In this document: one piece after another, positions 61,582 through 64,000 of the stretch
How the letters are laid out: each line of letters opens with the position of its first letter
Position numbering within the stretch: position 1 is the stretch's first letter
Translations under genes and position numbers: made by a program
The notes under the pieces: generated by a model
The model's input: only the letters and a program-made list of their open reading frames with translations
The model's database searches: none
Told to the model about the DNA's origin: nothing
Origin: NORP110 sp051251595
GTDB taxonomy: Bacteria > Pseudomonadota > Alphaproteobacteria > Rhodobacterales > Rhodobacteraceae
Reading direction: 5' to 3'
Assembly: GCA_051251595.1 (NCBI GenBank)
Contig: JBPOFA010000005.1
Span: forward strand, 261,103 to 325,102
DNA length: 64,000 nt

Positions 61582-62787
61582 ATGAAGACGTCAGAAATCA
61601 TGAGCTTGCGCGTCCAGCAAGACCCTTATGAAACTTATCGGCACCAAAGAGAAACGGCGCCCTTCGTCTGGGACGCCACAATGAATGCGTGGTTGGCTTT
61701 TGCGCATAAAGACATATCAAAAGTCCTTAAATCAAAAGACTTCTCTGCGGATCGGGTCAGCCGCGCCCGGGGGCGCTACAAGCCGAACTTCCAAGAAATT
61801 TTCGATATAATTTCCCGGATCATGATTCAGACGGATGAGCCTGTGCATCGCCATTTGCGAGATGCGACACATGCTGCTTTTACCAGAACTGCAGTGGCCG
61901 AATATGAGGCCGATATCCTAGAGCGTTGCAAGGACCTGTTACAACCCGGACTTGAGCGCGGTGAAATCGAGTTCATGAGCGAGTTTTCGGTCCCGCTTCC
62001 GCTGCTGGTGATTGCAAAAATCGTAGGCGTGCCAAAGGCGGACCTTGCCCAGATTAAGGAATGGTGTGACGCATATTCATGGATCATCCTAAAGTTTTAT
62101 ACCCATATCGATGATGAGGATTTGGAATTCCGGTCCAGGCAGGTGATGGATTTTGTTGCGTATCTGGATGCCAAGGTTGACGCCGCTTTGGCATCGCCCG
62201 GGACTGACTTGCTAAGCAGTCTTGCATTGGCGGCCAGAGATCAGGGTGTCCTGACACGAGAACAGGTTACCGCCAATCTTATGATCCTTCTCAACGCCGG
62301 GAATGAAACCACAACCTGCCTGCTGGGCAATGGCGTTCGCCTGCTGTTGGAACATCCCGACCAGTTGGCGCTGTTGCAGACCGATCCAACGCTTATTCCC
62401 GGCGCGATAGAAGAAATGATGCGGTTTGAATCGCCGGTCACATTGTCCGGTCGCATAGCGGAACAAGAGCTCGAACTCGGTGGTCAAAAACTGCGCAAAG
62501 AAGATATGGTCTTGCTCTTTCTAGCGTCAGGAAACCGCGACCCTGCAGAATTCGACACGCCGGATCGGTTTGATGTAACACGAACACACAATCACCATTT
62601 GGGTTTTGGCACCGGCACCCATCTTTGTGCCGGTATCCAATTGGCGCGATTTGAGGCCAAAGTCGCATTTGAGTTTCTGTTGCCCTATCTGGGTCGCTTT
62701 GAATTGATGGACGACACAGTCGTCTGGGCGGATAATCTGAACCTGCGTGGCCCGAAACATCTGAACCTAAAGATCCATCCAGCCTAG
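61582..62787 (+). CDS. Cytochrome P450
   Basis: This 401-residue bacterial P450 has the I-helix oxygen-activation motif LLNAGNETTTC, the ExxR in AIEEMMRFE and the heme-binding loop HLGFGTGTHLCAGIQLARFE. ATG 61582 follows AGAGGG by six bases. Length is usual for soluble class I P450s, which need ferredoxin and ferredoxin reductase; neither is adjacent. Substrate is unknown. The nearby convergent SDR could act in the same pathway, but this is a guess. Confidence 0.94.
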   Translation: MKTSEIMSLRVQQDPYETYRHQRETAPFVWDATMNAWLAFAHKDISKVLKSKDFSADRVSRARGRYKPNFQEIFDIISRIMIQTDEPVHRHLRDATHAAFTRTAVAEYEADILERCKDLLQPGLERGEIEFMSEFSVPLPLLVIAKIVGVPKADLAQIKEWCDAYSWIILKFYTHIDDEDLEFRSRQVMDFVAYLDAKVDAALASPGTDLLSSLALAARDQGVLTREQVTANLMILLNAGNETTTCLLGNGVRLLLEHPDQLALLQTDPTLIPGAIEEMMRFESPVTLSGRIAEQELELGGQKLRKEDMVLLFLASGNRDPAEFDTPDRFDVTRTHNHHLGFGTGTHLCAGIQLARFEAKVAFEFLLPYLGRFELMDDTVVWADNLNLRGPKHLNLKIHPA

Positions 62788-62839
62788 ATCGCCTGTCTTC
62801 CCACAAATTGGGATAAAAATTTGGCCAAGATTAAAACCG

Positions 62840-63586
62840 CTATCGACCGCCCGTCACGTCAAGGATTGCACCGGTGCAATAGGACGCGTCCTCGCTGCAC
62901 AGCCAAGCGATGGAGCGTGCAACCTCTTCCGCAGTTCCGGGGCGCCCCAGTGGGGCGGTCTGCCCAAGACGGATCGCCCTGTCAGGCTGACCGCCGCTGG
63001 CGTGGATTTCCGTTTCAATCAAGCCGGGCCGAACCGCGTTCACGCGTATTCCCGTGCTTGCCAGTTCTTTTGCAAGACCAAGCGTAAGCGTGTCGATCGC
63101 CCCTTTGCTGGCCGCGTAATCGACATATTCAAACGGTGCGCCTAGTCTGGCGGCTGCAGAGGACACAAACACAATTGCCGCTCCAGAATCGGAAACCTGG
63201 CTTGGCAGACGCCTTGCAGCTTCACGCGCGAAAAGGAGCGCGCCCAGAGTATTCGTGTCCAATATGTTTCGCAGCCGTTCGAGCGACATTTCTGCCAGCG
63301 GCAGAGAAGGTGCAACGATCCCAGCATTGACCACAACCGCGTTGAGCGCACCAAACGCCGCGATGGTCTCATCAAATGCCCGCAGAACATCCTCTTCGCG
63401 CGCTGTATCACCCTGGATCGCGATGGCGTGCCCGCCGGCCCCTTGGATAGCTTCCACGGTTTGTTCCGCAGCCTCGCGGTCACTGCGATAGGTGATGGCA
63501 ACGCGCCACCCCTGTGCCGCCATGATGGATGCCGTTGCCTGGCCAATCCCTCTGGACCCGCCACTGATGAGAACCGTTTTGGTCAA
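62840..63586 (-). CDS. SDR-family oxidoreductase with TTG start
   Basis: This 248-residue short-chain dehydrogenase has the cofactor loop VLISGGSRGIGQATA, VVNAGIVAP, catalytic Ser in FVSSAAARLG and YVDYAASKGAIDTL with Tyr and Lys. Translation appears to begin at TTG 63586, behind AGGAAAGAG, because the next in-frame ATG would remove the cofactor loop. The end FLCSEDASYC-like stretch (WLCSEDASYCTGAILDVTGG) is typical of the FabG-like branch. Confidence 0.9.
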   Translation of the reverse strand: MTKTVLISGGSRGIGQATASIMAAQGWRVAITYRSDREAAEQTVEAIQGAGGHAIAIQGDTAREEDVLRAFDETIAAFGALNAVVVNAGIVAPSLPLAEMSLERLRNILDTNTLGALLFAREAARRLPSQVSDSGAAIVFVSSAAARLGAPFEYVDYAASKGAIDTLTLGLAKELASTGIRVNAVRPGLIETEIHASGGQPDRAIRLGQTAPLGRPGTAEEVARSIAWLCSEDASYCTGAILDVTGGR

Positions 63587-64000
63587 TTTTCAAACTCTTT
63601 CCTGCAATTTCATCAAAGCCTAGCGCAGCGCCAATCAAATGACGAGGCGCAATGGCTTGCAGTGAAATTGGGGCAAGACGTGCGCCCGTTTTCTTACCGC
63701 GATAGATCAATGGCGCCGGGCTAAGACTGCAATCATTCTGACAGGATGAAACTGTGGAGTGAAAGATCGTTTGCCCCCCTGGATGTCCGCTGACCCATTG
63801 CTTTTCCGTCGCCCGGATTCTGGTTGAAGCACCTGTTTGACCTTTTTGACACATAGATTGTCTCAAGCTGTGTCGAGATCACCGAAACCTGCCGTTCATG
63901 GCTGGTTCGTCTATGTCTCAGGAGCGGACTTTGCCGACCTTGGCTTGTGTCAGGCCAACTTGCGCTAAGGGACCAAACCGAACGTTGGTGCTTATGACGA
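63587..64000. other. Right-end region without supported gene
   Basis: No coding sequence with family features or a convincing ribosome site is seen. A frame from ATG 63899 stays open to the window edge, but its composition is not protein-like enough to call. Confidence 0.4.

Overview
The window looks like a chromosomal segment of a marine alphaproteobacterium of the Rhodobacteraceae (roseobacter group). This is inferred from gene content and order, not from a marker gene: znuA divergent from zur-znuC-znuB, a PuuE-UraD fusion, DUF3305/DUF3306/TorD-linked formate dehydrogenase, an Anbu proteasome operon and many ATGA start/stop overlaps. I see no rRNA, tRNA, CRISPR array, insertion sequence or prophage. 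Coding density is high and strands switch often.

Layout. (1) 1-11802: a phosphonate-use block. A LysR regulator (cut by the window edge) is divergent from phnW and a pbfA-like lyase, followed by a five-gene peptide/nickel-family ABC importer and a converging phosphonate monoester hydrolase-like enzyme. Together they suggest uptake of an aminoethylphosphonate conjugate, ester cleavage and conversion to phosphonoacetaldehyde. (2) 11803-20053: a nested inverted repeat, a Hint-fold protein lacking the usual Cys, a glycosyltransferase-sulfotransferase pair, a fused 5-oxoprolinase and a ZntB/CorA-like transporter. (3) 20148-26073: purine breakdown, with a urate/xanthine permease, AllA, AllE and PuuE-UraD on one strand, divergent from UraH and PuuD. 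(4) 26086-38012: GalM, Zur-controlled zinc uptake (ZnuABC), a first tungstate importer (TupBCA), MatB, an SDR, CysK and a sensor kinase.

(5) 38015-54348: a formate dehydrogenase/tungstate island. One long minus-strand operon reads DUF3305, DUF3306, TorD-like chaperone, small Tat protein, FdhA, FdhB, FdhC, an unannotated 43-residue membrane protein and an NtrC-type regulator whose GAFTGA loop is missing. Its probable kinase lies convergently next to it, in the cysK unit. Divergent from the operon is a 651-residue polyferredoxin. Then come a c-type cytochrome fused to a shrunken periplasmic-binding-protein-like domain, a four-gene accessory unit (DUF6494, Mrp, DUF4444 ligase-like, DUF6505) and a second tungstate importer (TupBCA). 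The most unusual signals of the window are here.

(6) 54592-64000: the Anbu operon (ATP-grasp, alpha-E, transglutaminase, Anbu) with an endonuclease/exonuclease/phosphatase-family gene upstream, short ORFs, an orphan ParA, a conserved unknown protein, a cytochrome P450 and an SDR with a TTG start. The last ~410 bases hold no gene I can support.
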